Source: Deroplatys truncata
Lineage: Eukaryota; Arthropoda; Insecta; Mantodea; Mantidae
Direction of reading: 5' to 3'
Length of the DNA: 64,000 nt
Assembly: GCA_030765065.1 (NCBI GenBank)
Contig: CM060990.1
Coordinates: 459,504,321 to 459,568,320, forward strand
Position numbers and translations under genes: made by a program. Positions 47,207 to 59,944 of this stretch are shown piece by piece. Below the pieces are notes generated by a model. The model saw only the letters and a program-made list of their open reading frames with translations. It searched no databases and was not told the origin of the DNA. Position 1 is the stretch's first letter, and the number at the start of each line of letters is the position of its first letter.

Positions 47207-50171
47207 TACATAGCGTGATCATGTTGGTACATAGCGTGATCATGTTACATATCGTGATTAGGTTGTTACATAGCGTGATCATGTTGTTACATAGCATGCT
47301 CAGGTTGTTACATAGAGAGTTCATGTTGTTACCTAGCGTGATCATGTTGTTACATAGCGTGCTCAGGTTGTTACATAGCTTGATCGTATTGTTACATAGC
47401 GTGTTCATGTTGTTACATAGCGTGTCCATGTTGTTACATAGCGTGATCGTGTTGTTACATAGCGTGATCGTGTTGTTACATAGCGTGAACATGTTGTTAC
47501 ATAGCGTGATCATGTTGTTACATAGCGTGCTCAGGTTGTTACATAGCGTGATCATGTTGTTACATAGCGTGATCAGTTGTTACATAGCGTGAGCATGTTG
47601 TTACATAGCGTGATCAGGTTGTTACATAGCGTGATCATGATGTTACATAGCGTGCTCAGGTTGTTACATAGCGTGATCATGTTGTTACATAGCGTGATCC
47701 GTTGTTACATAGTATTCAGATTGTTACATAGCGTGATCGTATTGTTACATAGCGTGTTCATGTTGTTACATAGCGTGATCATGTTACATAGCGTGCTCAG
47801 GTTGTTACATGGCGTGATCATGTTGTTACATAGCGTGATCAGCTGTTACATAGCGTAATCAGGTTGTTACATAGCGTGATCAGGTTGTTACATAGCATGA
47901 TCGTATTGTTACATAGCGTGCTCAGGTTGTTACATAGCGTGCTCAGGTTGTTACATAGCGTGATCAGTTGTTACATAGCGTGATCGTTTTGTTACATAGC
48001 GTGGTCATGTTGTTACATAGCGTGCTCAGGTTGTTACATAGCGTGATCAGTTGTTACATAGCGTGATCGTTTTGTTACATAGCGTAGTCATGTTGTTACA
48101 TAACGTGCTCAGGTTGTTACATAGCGTGATCATGTTGTTACATAGCGTGATCAGTTGTTACATAGCGTAATCAGATTGTTACATAGCGTGATCGTATTGT
48201 TACATAGCGTGTTCATGTTGTTACATAGCGTGAACATGTTGTTACATAGCGTGCTCAGGTTGTTACATAGCTTGATCGTTTTGTTACATAGAGTGATCAT
48301 GTTGTTACATAGCGTGATCATGTTGTTACATAACGTGATCATGTTGTTACATAGCGTGAACATGTTGTTACATAGCGTGCTCAGGTTGTTACATAGCTTG
48401 ATCGTTTTGTTACATAGCGTGATCATGTTGTTACATAGCTTGATCGTTTTGTTACATAGCATGATCATGTTGTTACATAGTGTGGTCATGTTGTTACATA
48501 GCGTGATCATGTTGTTACATAGCGTGAACATGTTGTTACATAGCGTGAACATGTTGTTACATAGCGTGAACATGTTGTTACATAGTGTGATCATGTTGTT
48601 ACATAGCTTGATCATGTTGTTACATAGCGTGATCAGCTGTTACATAGCGTGATCAGGTTGTTACATAGCGTGCTCAGGTTGTTACATAGCGTGATCAGTT
48701 GTTACATAGCTTGATCAGGTTGTTACATAGCGTGATCGTGTTGTTACATAGCTTGATCGTTTTGTTACATAGCGTGATCATGTTGTTACATAGCGTGAAC
48801 ATGTTGTTACATAGCGTGATCATGTTGTTACATAGCGTGAACATGTTGTTACATAGCGTGATCATGTTGTTACATAGCTTGAGCATGTTGTTACATAGCG
48901 TGATCAGTTGTTACATAGCGTGATCAGTTGTTACATAGCGTGATCAGGTTGTTACATAGCGTGCTCAGGTTGTTACATAGCGTGATCAGTTGTTACATAG
49001 CTTGATCAGGTTGTTACATAGCGTGATCGTGTTGTTACATAGCTTGATCGTTTTGTTACATAGCGTGATCATGTTGTTACATAGTGTGGTCATGTTGTTA
49101 CATAGCGTGATCATGTTGTTACATAGCGTGAACATGTTGTTACATAGCGTGATCATGTTGTTACATAGCGTGAACATGTTGTTACATAGCTTGAGCATGT
49201 TGTTACATAGCGTGATCAGTTGTTACATGGCGTGATCATGTTGTTACATAGCGTACTCAGGTTGTTACATAGCGTGATCATGTTGTTACATAGCTTGATC
49301 AGGTTGTTACATAGCGTGATCGTGTTGTTACATAGCGTGATCAGTTGTTACATAGCTTGAGCATGTTGTTACATAGCGTGATCAGTTGTTACATGGAGTG
49401 ATCATGTTGTTACATAGCATACTCAGGTTGTTACATAGCGTGATCATGTTGTTACATAGCGTGCTCAGGTTGTTACATAGCGTGATCATGTTGTTACATA
49501 GCGTGATCAGTTGTTACATAGCTTGATCAGGTTGTTACATAGCGTGATCAGTTGTTACATTGCGTGATCGTGTTGTTACATAGCGTGATCGTGTTGTTAC
49601 ATAGCGTGGTCGTTTTGTTACATAGCGTGGTCATGTTGTTACATAGCGTGAACATGTTGTTACATAGCGTGATCATGTTGTTACATAGCGTGATCATGTT
49701 GTTACATAGCGTGATCAGTTGTTACATAACGTGATCAGATTGTTACATAGCGTGCTCAGGTTGTTACATAGCGTGATCATGTTGTTACATAGCGTGATCA
49801 GTTGTTACATAGCTTGAGCATGTTGTTACATAGCGTGATCAGTTGTTACATGGCGTGATCATGTTGTTACATAGCGTGCTCAGGTTGTTACATAGCATGA
49901 TCATGTTGTTACATAGCGTGATCAGTTGTTACATAGCTTGATCGTTTTGTTACATAGCGTGGTCATGTTGTTACATAGCGTGATCATGTTGTTACATAGC
50001 GTGATCATGTTGTTACATAGCGTGATCATGTTGTTACATGGCGTGATCATGTTGTTACATAGCGTGATCATGTTGTTACATAGCGTGATCATGTTGTTAC
50101 ATAGCGTGAACATGTTGTTACCTAGCGTGATCGTGTTGTTACATAACGTGATGAGTCTGTTACATAGCGTA
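47207..50171 (-). repeat. 20-21-bp minisatellite, right array (~143 units)
   Basis: The same units as the left array, in opposite orientation. From 48,140 outward it matches the left array variant for variant, with one 42-bp (two-unit) length difference. The innermost ~930 bp (47,207-48,140) have no partner on the left. Confidence 0.97.
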
Positions 50172-50299
50172 ATGCATGTTGTACAGGTCTATACAGATCA
50201 CCAAACTTTAATTCAGGAGGTAAAATTTCGTCGAAATGTAGATGACAGGGGCGCGTCACGATGTTGAACGACCCGAAATCTGGAAATGTTAGGGACAAC

Positions 50300-50585
50300 C
50301 CGTTGTGTGGATGACTAGTGTTTCCAGAGAGCATCCTTTTCCAGTAATGTTCCCAGAGAGCATCCTTTTTTCCATGCTCGCACTCGCCATGTTCTGGTTA
50401 CGTGTCGTTGTAACGTAATGTTACGCTGTTAGGATGGTTTAGTATACATGACAGGCAAAAGGCTGGGTCCGTGCCCTTAAAGATTTGAACCTGAGGTCTG
50501 TCCCATTCAACCTGACGTCTACAGGCTCCGTGAACAATAGTTGTCTAGATGACTAATGTTTCAAGAGAGTATCCTTTCTCCCTGC
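50300..50585 (-). repeat. Boundary motif cluster, right arm
   Basis: Mirror copy of 44,520-44,800; the motif reads 'agagagcatccttt' on the + strand. Confidence 0.75.
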
Positions 50586-50722
50586 TATGCATTGATCGCA
50601 ATTCCCTCCGTCGTCCTCATCCTGGATATATACATAGGTGCGTGTTATGAATTCATTCATTCGCTTTTAATTCCTTCGAGCGTTAGCATTCACGTATTCA
50701 TTTAATTTCTTTTAGTTTTAGC

Positions 50723-51190
50723 ATGAGCTACTGCCCGAGAAAATCTGTGCAACTGACGAATGAGAAACTCGATTTTTCATACATTACACATGGAGGAAAA
50801 CGCGTTATTAGATGCTGTGTATGCGGGCGGATTTTTAAGAATCGTTCTTTGTCAAGATTTAAGTTTCATAGAGCAACATGTTATACTGAATCGACTCTCT
50901 CACCTGCACTTGAAGATCCGAAGATGTATAGAGGGGAATGTTATACCGTATCAAGCCTCTGTCCTTCACTGGAGACTACTGTTGGTGAAAAATCTGGATA
51001 CATCGGAAGTTGCGAGAATATGAAATCTTCATATGATGATGATTCAGTGATATCAACGCTTGAAAATCCGAATAGACTAGTAAATATATTGAGGTTACTA
51101 ATTGCGTCGAGGGATGCTGGTAATAATAGACACACACAAGAGATTGAGGAAATTATAAGTAAGCTGAAAGCATCTAAAGTTATAGCATGA
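50723..51190 (+). CDS. 155-aa C2HC zinc-finger ORF, right arm
   Basis: Residues 31-53 carry C31-x2-C34, H49 and C53 (CVCGRIF ... FHRATC), a C2HC zinc finger of the classical or BED-like kind, suggesting nucleic-acid binding. The middle is rich in Ser, Glu and Tyr, and the last ~40 residues look like an amphipathic helix (VNILRLLIAS ... EIEEIISKLKASK). I do not recognise the family. A TATA-like 'gatatatacatag' lies ~90 bp upstream and 'atttcttttag' just before the ATG could be a 3' splice site. The stop overlaps the next ORF's start (ATGA). An 87-codon ORF in the +1 frame (50,760-51,023) lies wholly inside. Function is unknown; a transposition or regulatory protein of the element is possible. 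Confidence 0.6.
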   Translation: MSYCPRKSVQLTNEKLDFSYITHGGKRVIRCCVCGRIFKNRSLSRFKFHRATCYTESTLSPALEDPKMYRGECYTVSSLCPSLETTVGEKSGYIGSCENMKSSYDDDSVISTLENPNRLVNILRLLIASRDAGNNRHTQEIEEIISKLKASKVIA

Positions 51191-51396
51191 CAGGATCGAG
51201 AAATTGTGTTAATCAATTACTGCCATGGTTAACAGGAACTTTGAAATATCAAAAGACTTGTACTTATAAAATACATCATTCAGACATTGTTGAGATGTTT
51301 AGTTTTTTTACTGATAATGATGGTCTCTTTCTGTGTGATGTATATGATTATATAACTGAGTGTTTAGAATGTCTAGACTATCACCTTTGCCTTTAG
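51187..51396 (+). CDS. 69-aa ORF, ATGA-overlapping, right arm
   Basis: It starts inside the stop codon of the zinc-finger ORF (shared ATGA) and ends 50 bp before an AATAAA signal at 51,448. The sequence includes YKIHHSDIVEMFSFF and a Cys-rich end. No known domain. It could be translated by re-initiation, by splicing, or be the former C-terminus of the upstream protein after a frameshift. Confidence 0.45.
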   Translation: MTGSRNCVNQLLPWLTGTLKYQKTCTYKIHHSDIVEMFSFFTDNDGLFLCDVYDYITECLECLDYHLCL

Positions 51397-51501
51397 GAAA
51401 TATGTATGGTTTTTTGTAAAGGAATGTAATAGTATAATGTTTATAAAAATAAATGTTGTCTGCATTACGTTTTGTAAAGTGATATGTTTTTTTACATGTA
51501 T

Positions 51502-51789
51502 TCAGTTAAACTGATTTTTAAAAATTGGTTTACATGAATGTTGTTTATCTTCTTTTTCTAACCTAGAATTGTATTCATTTGCAATTTATTTCCATGTCTC
51601 TTCCTTACGCTTAGCAGAGCTATCAGTCATTTTATTTTCAACACTAATTTGTGTTCTAAAACAATGTCGGTCATATATCTTTCTCTTCTTTCTTAAAATT
51701 TGCTGCCTGAGTTTTTTTATTACTTTCGTCCTTCTCCATTTTGCAATTTGTTTATGTATCAGAGACAAATGAAAGTATGGCATTAGCAA
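51502..51789 (-). pseudogene. Zeste-type Myb/SANT-like domain fragment, right arm
   Basis: Mirror copy of 43,316-43,603, with the same internal stop and frameshifts, so the damage predates the duplication or has been spread by gene conversion. It is convergent with the zinc-finger ORF pair. Confidence 0.55.
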
Positions 51790-51904
51790 TTGTGAATTGA
51801 TTCAATACAATTGCAGTGATCTGAGATTAGTGAATAATGAATAACGTTTATTTCTCAATACTCGATACATAATTAAGTTATATACTTTTAGACTATAATA
51901 ATAT

Positions 51905-52117
51905 TTGAAAATATTAGGCTATTTACACTATAAATTCACTTCTTTGTTGTTTGCCTATACTAATCTATGGTCTCAGTACATACAACTCCTGGTTTTCTAT
52001 GTATCGACGACCCTCTGTCTACTTGTTTATGTTTCATTATATATACCTTTATTTTTTTTAATGTGCCATATGTATGATTTCCTGTGTCACGTCTTGTTAC
52101 GTGGTTACGTTAGATGA
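51905..52117 (+). CDS. Hydrophobic 70-aa ORF, right arm (doubtful)
   Basis: Mirror copy of 42,988-43,200. It has hydrophobic segments and no recognised family; it may be chance. Confidence 0.2.
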   Translation: MKILGYLHYKFTSLLFAYTNLWSQYIQLLVFYVSTTLCLLVYVSLYIPLFFLMCHMYDFLCHVLLRGYVR

Positions 52118-52313
52118 CAGACAATGAGAAGATCCAGAACAAACAAGGTGGGAATAGGTTAGGACGTATACTTCACTGTAAACCGATATACTGTTTGTCC
52201 CTCTCCGTCTCGCGCACTGCTGTTTAACAAATATAAAGTTTGTAAGGTTTAGAAATTAAGTATATAAAAAGTGTTGTAAGGCTGGATGAGAAAAGTTTTA
52301 TAATCGAATTACT

Positions 52314-52941
52314 CTCTATATTACAGTATAAACCTACATTCCTCCTCCTTCAATCTCTGTCTATCCTTGTATCTCTCCTGTTTTCCATATTTCTCCCATA
52401 TAAACGTATACTCTAATCCTCAAACCATGTCTAGACTAGCACCTCTCCTCGTATACCCTACGGCTCTCATATAAATGCATTTTCCTCCTTGAAGACTCTC
52501 TCAACCTAGCACCTACCTTCGTTTTCCCTATATTTTCCCATATAGACGTATACTCTCTCATTCAGACCTTCCCGACTAGCCTAGCACTTCTCCTCATATT
52601 CCCCTACCTCTCTCATATAAGATGCATTCCCTCATTCAACACCGTCTAGCCTAGCATCGACCCTCGTATTCCCTATCTCTCGCATATAAACGCCTACTCC
52701 ATCATTCAAAACTCCTATCCTAATACCTCTCCTCGGTTTGCTATATCGCTCATATTCTACCCTTCAAGCCCTGTTTAGTATAGCATCTTTCCTTGTGTTC
52801 CCTATCTCTCTCGTATAAAGCATATCCCTCCCTCCTTTAGCATCTGACTAGCCTAGCATCAGCCCTGGTATTCCCTATCTCTCCCCTATAAATACTTCTA
52901 TCTAGAGACCTAATGTTTCAGGAGAGCATCCTTTCCCCTAT
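52314..52941 (-). repeat. Degenerate ~60-bp tandem array, right arm
   Basis: Mirror copy of 42,163-42,790. Confidence 0.8.
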
Positions 52942-54829
52942 AAAAGTTTATTTGGTGTCTTTATCTTAATTAGTTTAGGAGTTATTAAATTTATAATTAA
53001 ATTACATTTTATCGGTATTCGAACCCTGGACACCAGAACCAATATTATTTACAATATTAGTTTGATATGTTTAAGGGTGCTGTATGCATTTACAGCATCA
53101 ATCTAAGTGATATATTCTAGAGTATAGAGAAAAATAAGTAAGTGATTGAAAGATCGGGATTCGAAGTAAGGACAGCTGATTGAAAATTATATACAGTATT
53201 AATTGCCCCTCATAGGAGCTATCAATCATGCTTTGGTCAATTCCTCTACCTCTCTTAGTTTCTGAGATAATGACGATTTAAACATTAGGCTCGAACCCAG
53301 AACGTCAGGTATCTAATTACACATCCACAAGATACTACCTAGTAACATAAACGCAATAAAGTTTATTTGGCGTCTTTATCTTAATTAGTTTAGGAGTTAT
53401 TAAATTTATAATTAAATTACATTTTATCGGTATTCGAACCCTGGACACCAGAAACAAAATTATTTACAATATTAGTTTGATATGTTTAAAGGTGCTGTAT
53501 GCAGTTACAGCATCAATCTAAGTGATATATTCTAGAGTATAGAGAAAAATAAGTAAGTGATTGAAAGATCGGGATTCGAAGTAAGGACAACTGATTGAAA
53601 ATTATATACAGTATTAATTACCCCTCATAGGAGCTATCAATCATGCTTTGGTTCACTCGTCTACCTCTCTTAGTTTCTGAGATAATGACGATTTAAAATT
53701 AGGCTCGAACCCAGAACGTCAGGTATCTAATTACACATCCACAAGATAATACCTAATAACATAAAGGCAATAAAGTTTATTTGGCGTCTTTATCTTAATT
53801 AGTTTAGAAGTTATTAAATTTATAATTAAACTACATTTTATCGGTATTCGAACCCTGGACACCAGAAACAAAATTATTTACAATATTAGTTTGATATGTT
53901 TAAAGGTGCTGTATACAGTTACAGCATCAATCTAAGTGATATATTCTAGAGTATAGAGAAAAATAAGTATGTGATTGAAAGATCGGGATTCGAAGTAAGG
54001 ACAACTGATTGAAAATTATATACAGTATTAATTACCCCTTATAGGAGCTATCAATCATGCTTTGGTTCACTCGTCTACCTCTCTTAGTTTCTGAGATAAT
54101 GACGATTTAAAATTAGGATCGAACCCAGAACGTCAGGTATCTAATTACACATCCACAAGATAGTACCTAATAATATAAAGACAATAAGGTTTATTTGGCG
54201 TCTTTATCTTAATTAGTTTAGAAGTTATTAAATTTATAATTAAATTACATTTTATCGGTATTCGAACCCTGGACACCAGAAACAAAATTATTTACAATAT
54301 TAGTTTGATATGTTTAAAGGTTGTGTATGCAGTTACAGCATCAATCTAAGTGACATATTCTAGAGTATAGAGAAAAAATAAGTAAGTGATTGAAAGATCG
54401 GGATTCGAAGTAAGGACAACTGATTGAAAATTATATACCGTATTAATTACCCATCATAGGAGCTATCAATCATGCTTTGGTCAACTCCTCTACCTCTCTT
54501 AGTTTCTGAGATAATGGCGATTTAAACATTAGGCTCGAACCCAGAACGTCAGGTATCTAATTACACCTCCACAAGATACTACCTAATAACATAAAGACAA
54601 TAAAGTTTATTTGGCGTCTTTATCTTAATTAGTTTAGGAGTTATTAAATTTATAATTAAATTACATTTTATCGGTATTCGAACCCTGGACACCATGTACC
54701 CAAATATACATTCACAAGAAACTATCTAATGACATTAATGTAATAAACTTTATTTGATGTCTTTATCGTAATTAGTCTCTGAGTTATTAGAAGCTGAATT
54801 TGTAATTCGAACCCGGCCATCCTGGTCAA
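52942..54829 (-). repeat. 415-bp higher-order satellite, right arm
   Basis: Mirror copy of 40,275-42,162 with the same number of units and a few private substitutions (for example near 54,189 and 54,514). Confidence 0.9.
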
Positions 54830-55338
54830 CTTGGAACTCGTTGGAGAAGCTGCTGCTTTTTATATCATTTCCATCGCTAAAATCTAAAGTGTTGAGTGTT
54901 GGGCAGAGCACTTAGGAAAACAATTACTGACAATGTTCGCTAATGTGGTGAAAGCGTCTAACGGGTAGCTAATGTGGGTCACCGTTACCTCCAGACGGAA
55001 GTATGTCGTTGATCGCTAATGTATGTAAACAGATCCAGAATGTAAACTTAAAAGCCTATTAATGTGTTGAAAGCGTCTAACATGTTCAGCTAATGGACAA
55101 GCGATTTCCCCAGATACAAGAAGGCTGCAGTGTTTCATTACATGACAGACTGTTCCCGTGAGCAGACTACTTATACTCAAGCTCCAGTCAACAATTCATT
55201 AATCAAAAAACTTAATTGCTCGAGGATGCAATGTGCAGGGCTTAGTAGTCATAAAAAAATGTTTGACGAACATTACCTAATTAATTTGCCGAGGGGCGGC
55301 AGGACTCGAGAAAACAATTCCATCAAGTCATGACGCCA

Positions 55339-55488
55339 CAGTAGAACGCATGGGAGAGGGGGTAGAACCTGTTAGCACAGATACTGCCGGCATTAGGTGA
55401 GCACACAAAGCGAGAGGGGGCGGGGCCTAACGACACGAGACCTGGCGGCATGTGAGCACACAAAGGGAGGGGGCGGACTTGTCGGCAT
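55339..55488 (-). repeat. Subterminal G+C-rich repeats, right arm
   Basis: Mirror copy of 39,616-39,765. Confidence 0.65.
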
Positions 55489-55555
55489 AGATCAAAGAAG
55501 CTTATCAGTTTTTCGGCATCTCTCTGTGCGCTCAAACCGGTATTATATCTCTACT

Positions 55556-55561
55556 CATATA
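55556..55561. repeat. 6-bp target-site duplication, right
   Basis: CATATA directly after the CT terminus, identical to 39,543-39,548. Confidence 0.75.
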
Positions 55562-58500
55562 TCGAAAACAACTGAATGTATTGATATTTTCTTCAAAGTA
55601 TATTACATGAAAGAGCAAGTGTAAGAATTTACGATATCAGTGTAGTGTTGGGATACAGTACAGTGTCTGTCCAATGTAGGCAACTCATAGTTGATCGAAT
55701 ATTCAGTACATGCAAACGAGCTATTTGGTACATATTAACTCCAGTACAATTCTATAAAATCCAAACATATTTGGTACAAAACATTTACCATAACTTAGTA
55801 ACATAAATAAAAGTTTTAGGACGCAACTTTGCCTAACGTTTTAGTAATCTAAATGTAAAAGATGTGCTTAAGTTTATGCAATTTGGTGTGAAAAGTGCTG
55901 TAAACTACTGTACAGTGATTCAATAAAAGGCTTTATATTACTAAGAATTTTATCTTAAAGTTAAACTCTCATTTGAAATCCTGGCATCATTTTCAGCACT
56001 ACTTATTGTTCTGGCTGCATCCATTTATAAAATATTATTACTGTAATTGAAAGGTAACATGAACTGAGTGATGGTTGAGACTTTATCTGTGAGCCAGCAA
56101 GAAGCAAGTCTCGAAATTCGTATGTTTTCGGTTTACCAAGGGCTTTAAAGCGAGAACGCAAAGAAAATAAAAGCAATGTCCTTGTAGAGGGAATACACAT
56201 TGCAGTCTGCACACGTGCATCGAGAAAACGTGCATCTGTTAACGTTAATATATTTGAGAAGATGGGCAACAGTAGGTGAAGCTTGAGACCCTCACAGGTG
56301 TCATCCTGGTTTGAGTTAGCATACATCTAGCTATTAAGAATTAAGCTCTGAGAGAACATTTCAAATAGATCACTATGACTTTATTGTTAAATCAGAAAGG
56401 ACCAATATACATAGAAGTTGCATTTTATCACATTTTTGTATTTCGTGAACTAAAATGATTGTTCCGAGGTGATTTTTAAGTGTATTTCAATTTTAAAAGT
56501 GTAAATAAGAAACATCCAGTCATTTTGCCTCATTCTTTCCTGTTTTTGCATGTTACTCAATGTGCTGCAAAATATTTAAAGCTAACCTGCACATTGCACG
56601 TAATACAGCAGCCAGAAATAAACTAAAAATAACGCTGCATTGTAATTGTGAAGTAACGGCCACGGATGTCTTATCACGGTAGCTCAGCGGCTGAGCATTT
56701 CTATGGCGTTTGTCCGCATTTTGCGTTTAGCACAGTATTGTTCAGTAAAAATGAATCACGCGGTTGGTGTGTAAGAGGTGAAATACTGTTGAATACTAAC
56801 CAGGGAGAAGTTGAAGTCTTCTTTGTAAGTAATATTACCTATGGCAGATATATGAATACACGGGATAGTAACAATTTGAGTAAAACCTTAACATTCTACA
56901 ATTTAGTTTAATATGTAATCATATGGCTATAAGATATATGGCTCAAATACCCGTCCCGAAAGAAAGAATCTATAGCACCAGAGACCGAAATAAGCGAAAA
57001 AATATACATCTATATTCATATAATCATTCTAGAAACGTACTGTTCCACCACACATTCATATTCATGTACAGACGAGATACAGGAGGCTAAAAGGAGAGTT
57101 ATATAGACTGATCACAGAAAAATACACCGACATGTGCTTCCTGGACGGTAAAAACGTATTCAACATTTTTTTTTCAGTGGTGTGGTTTGTTTCTAGTCAC
57201 TATCACATTATTTCTAGTCAATATTATTACATAAAATAAGAACTATACCAGGTGTAAAACTTAAGTTATGTTACCAGTAGCAACAATAAACCAGCTTTAA
57301 TAGCATTCATGTAAACGCTAACTTCAAGACCTATGTGACTGAAGCCTAGCCACTCTAACGAAGCAGTTAAATTAATCTCGTACTAAAAATGACATTGTTA
57401 CCTGATAAGGCACCTGGCATATCATGATAAGCCAATTTCATGCATCGCGCAAAAGTCAGAAGGGTATCTGGCATTTACTAAAAAGTACAGCTACATTCAG
57501 TTCAAGTTTCTGGATTACATCAGCGTGTTTATGAAGCGAAATACTCAATTGACCTATACATTGCAGAGATAGAAAGTCGTGTTGGATGGAAAATCAGCCC
57601 AGCATTCGTGTACCGACGAGGTAAAAGCACGAAAATCTCGTGTCAAATTGAACGAGTTGACGGGAATCGAACACGAGACCTCCGGAATGCTTCCTGAAGT
57701 ACGTGGAATACAGACAGAATCGTTTGGCTTGATCGTAATATGCAATCATGTGACTATAAAAGCTAACATTGGGCGCATATACAGCTTGATATACTTATAA
57801 TACATGTTATAGCGTAATACATAATTACACTTCAAAAGGAGCTATAACCAAGAGAATGTCCAATGTGAAGACAGCAATATTAGATGTTACTCCACAGAAT
57901 ATGCATGTAAAATAAGAAAATAAATTGCCGCGGATATTTCATTCCAAGCAATAGGTATACGTTTATGTAGATGGTTCGATTGAGTAAATATGGCACAGTA
58001 AAACACAAGAGAATACAATCCGTTTATAACGCTATGATACATATACGATACCAATGTCAAAATATTTTAATTATTTAATAACTATTCGAATAATTTAATA
58101 AGAAAGATTTGCTTTATTTTCTTTTCACTTAAGATCTAGAAAAAACGAAATGCCTATTTTGGTTATAATATAAATAATTATAATCTCTCCCTCTATCGCT
58201 TATCAGTGAGTAAACAAATTATTGTTGCGAAACTCCCAAGGAACCATAGTCGACTGTATGCGTAAAATCGGTCACTAAGCGTGCGACAGACTGTGTTTGT
58301 AAAAGCCCTAAGAGCCATTCCCACAAATCCTCATGTGTACCAGCTGTAGCACATGAGCAGGGCGTATCCTAATTTGAATATCATATTTGAGTTCCAGTAC
58401 ATCACAATAGAAGTCCCTGTAGCGACCAGGGATTTGTATTTATACGAGCCAACCAGTATAATATAAATTTCATCCAGTAAATTACAAAACAAGTAATAAT

Positions 58501-58715
58501 AATAATAATAATAATAATAATGTTGTAATTCTCTAGGTCGAAATGTTAGGCCACTGAGCGAAAGACGCATAACATTCTTATGAGAAACTAAAACTCACTT
58601 TTTCAAAACCAGCAACATAACTTTAATGACTATTTCAAGGATTATTCCAATCAATACTTATAGTTAATAAAAGAATAGTGTAAGGCAGTAATATAAACAA
58701 TAACCGAGTATTTTT
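55562..58715. other. No gene recognised
   Basis: AT-rich flank. A 107-codon minus ORF at 56,003-56,326 has no motif. A tRNA A-box-like 'cacggtagctcagcggctga' at about 56,678 lacks a clear B-box. An (ATA)n tract lies at 58,497-58,520. Confidence 0.4.
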
Positions 58716-58954
58716 GGTACAGCCACACCTCATTGCATAAAAGTTGCCCCATTTAGGATCAAAGTGGGTTGAGTTGGTATTAAAGTGATTAACTCCGCCC
58801 GCACACTTTTATTCCTCTCTTACACACTTCTAGCCACTTGGATGACAAGTTGCATACGTCATCCTAAAATATAGGTGGAGTGTAACAGTACTGTAGCCGT
58901 TATCTATAATCTTGACGGTCGTGTACCGTTAAGATAATAGTAATAATCAGGATA

Positions 58955-59490
58955 ATATAAATAAAGCTCACAATATAGGTTATGTATTATACAAGAGAGG
59001 GAGCACTTCGCACACTGCGACCTACACACATCTATTATGACTGTGGAGGAAGGAGGAAGGAATGGGGTGAAGAAACCAGAGGCGACTACAGGTCGCATGC
59101 AGACAGGTCAAAACGACGAGCGGAATTCCCTAACAATCGGAGGATCGAATACTCGTCCCACTGCTAGAATTACCTAGAAAGGTCTATCTACGACCCGTCG
59201 ACCAAGCAGCCCTCTAGTGTCTGGCGTCTTTCCTTTGAGCAACCATCCGTATCATCTGCCTGACACCGCCATATGCTGCAAAACCTAGATGTTCACCTGA
59301 AAGATGAGAATGGAATGGAATGGAAGGGAAACTATGGAAAGGAAATCAGGGTAGATGTTAAACCACAGAGCATTCGCCTACTGACCAAGAAAAACTCAAG
59401 ATCAGGGTAAACGGTCGACGGGAATTGAACCCGGGAACCTGCCGAAAGCGAGCCTCGTACGTTACGTGCAGCCAACTCGCTTGGTAAGCT
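58955..59490 (-). mobile_element. S2b tRNA-headed element in the left arm
   Basis: The head at about 59,410-59,488 has a minus-strand B-box 'gggttcaattcccgtcgacc'. The body is co-linear with 36.6 kb and with the partner in the right arm. Confidence 0.85.
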
Positions 59491-59616
59491 GACAATAATA
59501 ATTTACTTAACGAAGTTCTAAATTACTGTTGGTAACATCAGTATTATTATGCAGCGACAATAATAGAAAAAAATGAATATGAGTATTAACTTATTCTAAA
59601 TTAAATGAAATTTCTC

Positions 59617-59705
59617 TCCTCCTCCTCCCCCTCCTCCTCCTCCTCCTCCCCCTCCTCCTCCTCCTCCTCATTATCATCATCATCATCATCATCCATCATC
59701 ATCAA
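59617..59705 (+). repeat. (CTC)n/(ATC)n microsatellite
   Basis: Triplet tract. The partner arm has only short remnants of it at about 62,900-62,935. Confidence 0.9.
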
Positions 59706-59944
59706 CACACTGGTAGCTATGAGCTTGCTGGCCAAAATATGCGGGTAATCGAGGAAGTAACGAACATTTATGCATTTGTAGCGGGAAAAGGTTGTTGGGC
59801 GCCATTTGTAGCGGGAAATCGTTGATCAGTACCATCTGGAAAGCGTCGTTCCTCTAGTTGATGCGCTCTGCTGCAGTGTTCTTGTCCTCGACTATGGATG
59901 CTCGTCGGCTGCTGTGTTTACCATTCCTAATCTTTACCTATATA

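Larger units (their letters stand above)
39549..55555. mobile_element. 16-kb palindromic element with AG...CT ends
   Basis: The left arm 39,549-47,007 and the right arm 48,140-55,555 are reverse complements with only scattered substitutions and small indels; coordinates of paired positions sum to about 95,104 outside the minisatellite and 95,147 inside it. Terminal bases are agtagaaatataataccggt at the left, and its complement with one mismatch at the right. Immediately outside, similarity stops and a 6-bp CATATA duplication flanks the unit. Such ends and TSD length are known for Polinton/Maverick elements; Dada transposons also make 6-7-bp TSDs. No polymerase, integrase, ATPase or capsid gene was found inside. 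The TSD argues for insertion as one unit and against an assembly fold-back. Confidence 0.85.

Noticed and set aside
44934..50171. Resemblance to a CRISPR array
   Set aside because: Repeats are contiguous 20-21-bp units with no unique spacers, and the genome is eukaryotic.
44838..50267. Many ORFs of 60-165 codons with LLHSVIM or NNMITLC heptads on both strands
   Set aside because: They are translations of the 21-bp minisatellite, whose length is a multiple of three; both strands are open for the same trivial reason.
55130..55333. 67-codon ORF near the right end of the palindrome
   Set aside because: No domain; low-complexity context, and the mirrored copy in the left arm carries no independent information.
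39549..55555. Palindrome as an assembly or library fold-back artefact
   Set aside because: Both junctions have different flanks, share a 6-bp direct duplication, and the arms differ by scattered substitutions and array length. Long reads would still settle it.
56003..56326. 107-codon minus ORF
   Set aside because: No motif, no splice context, no second copy; likely chance.
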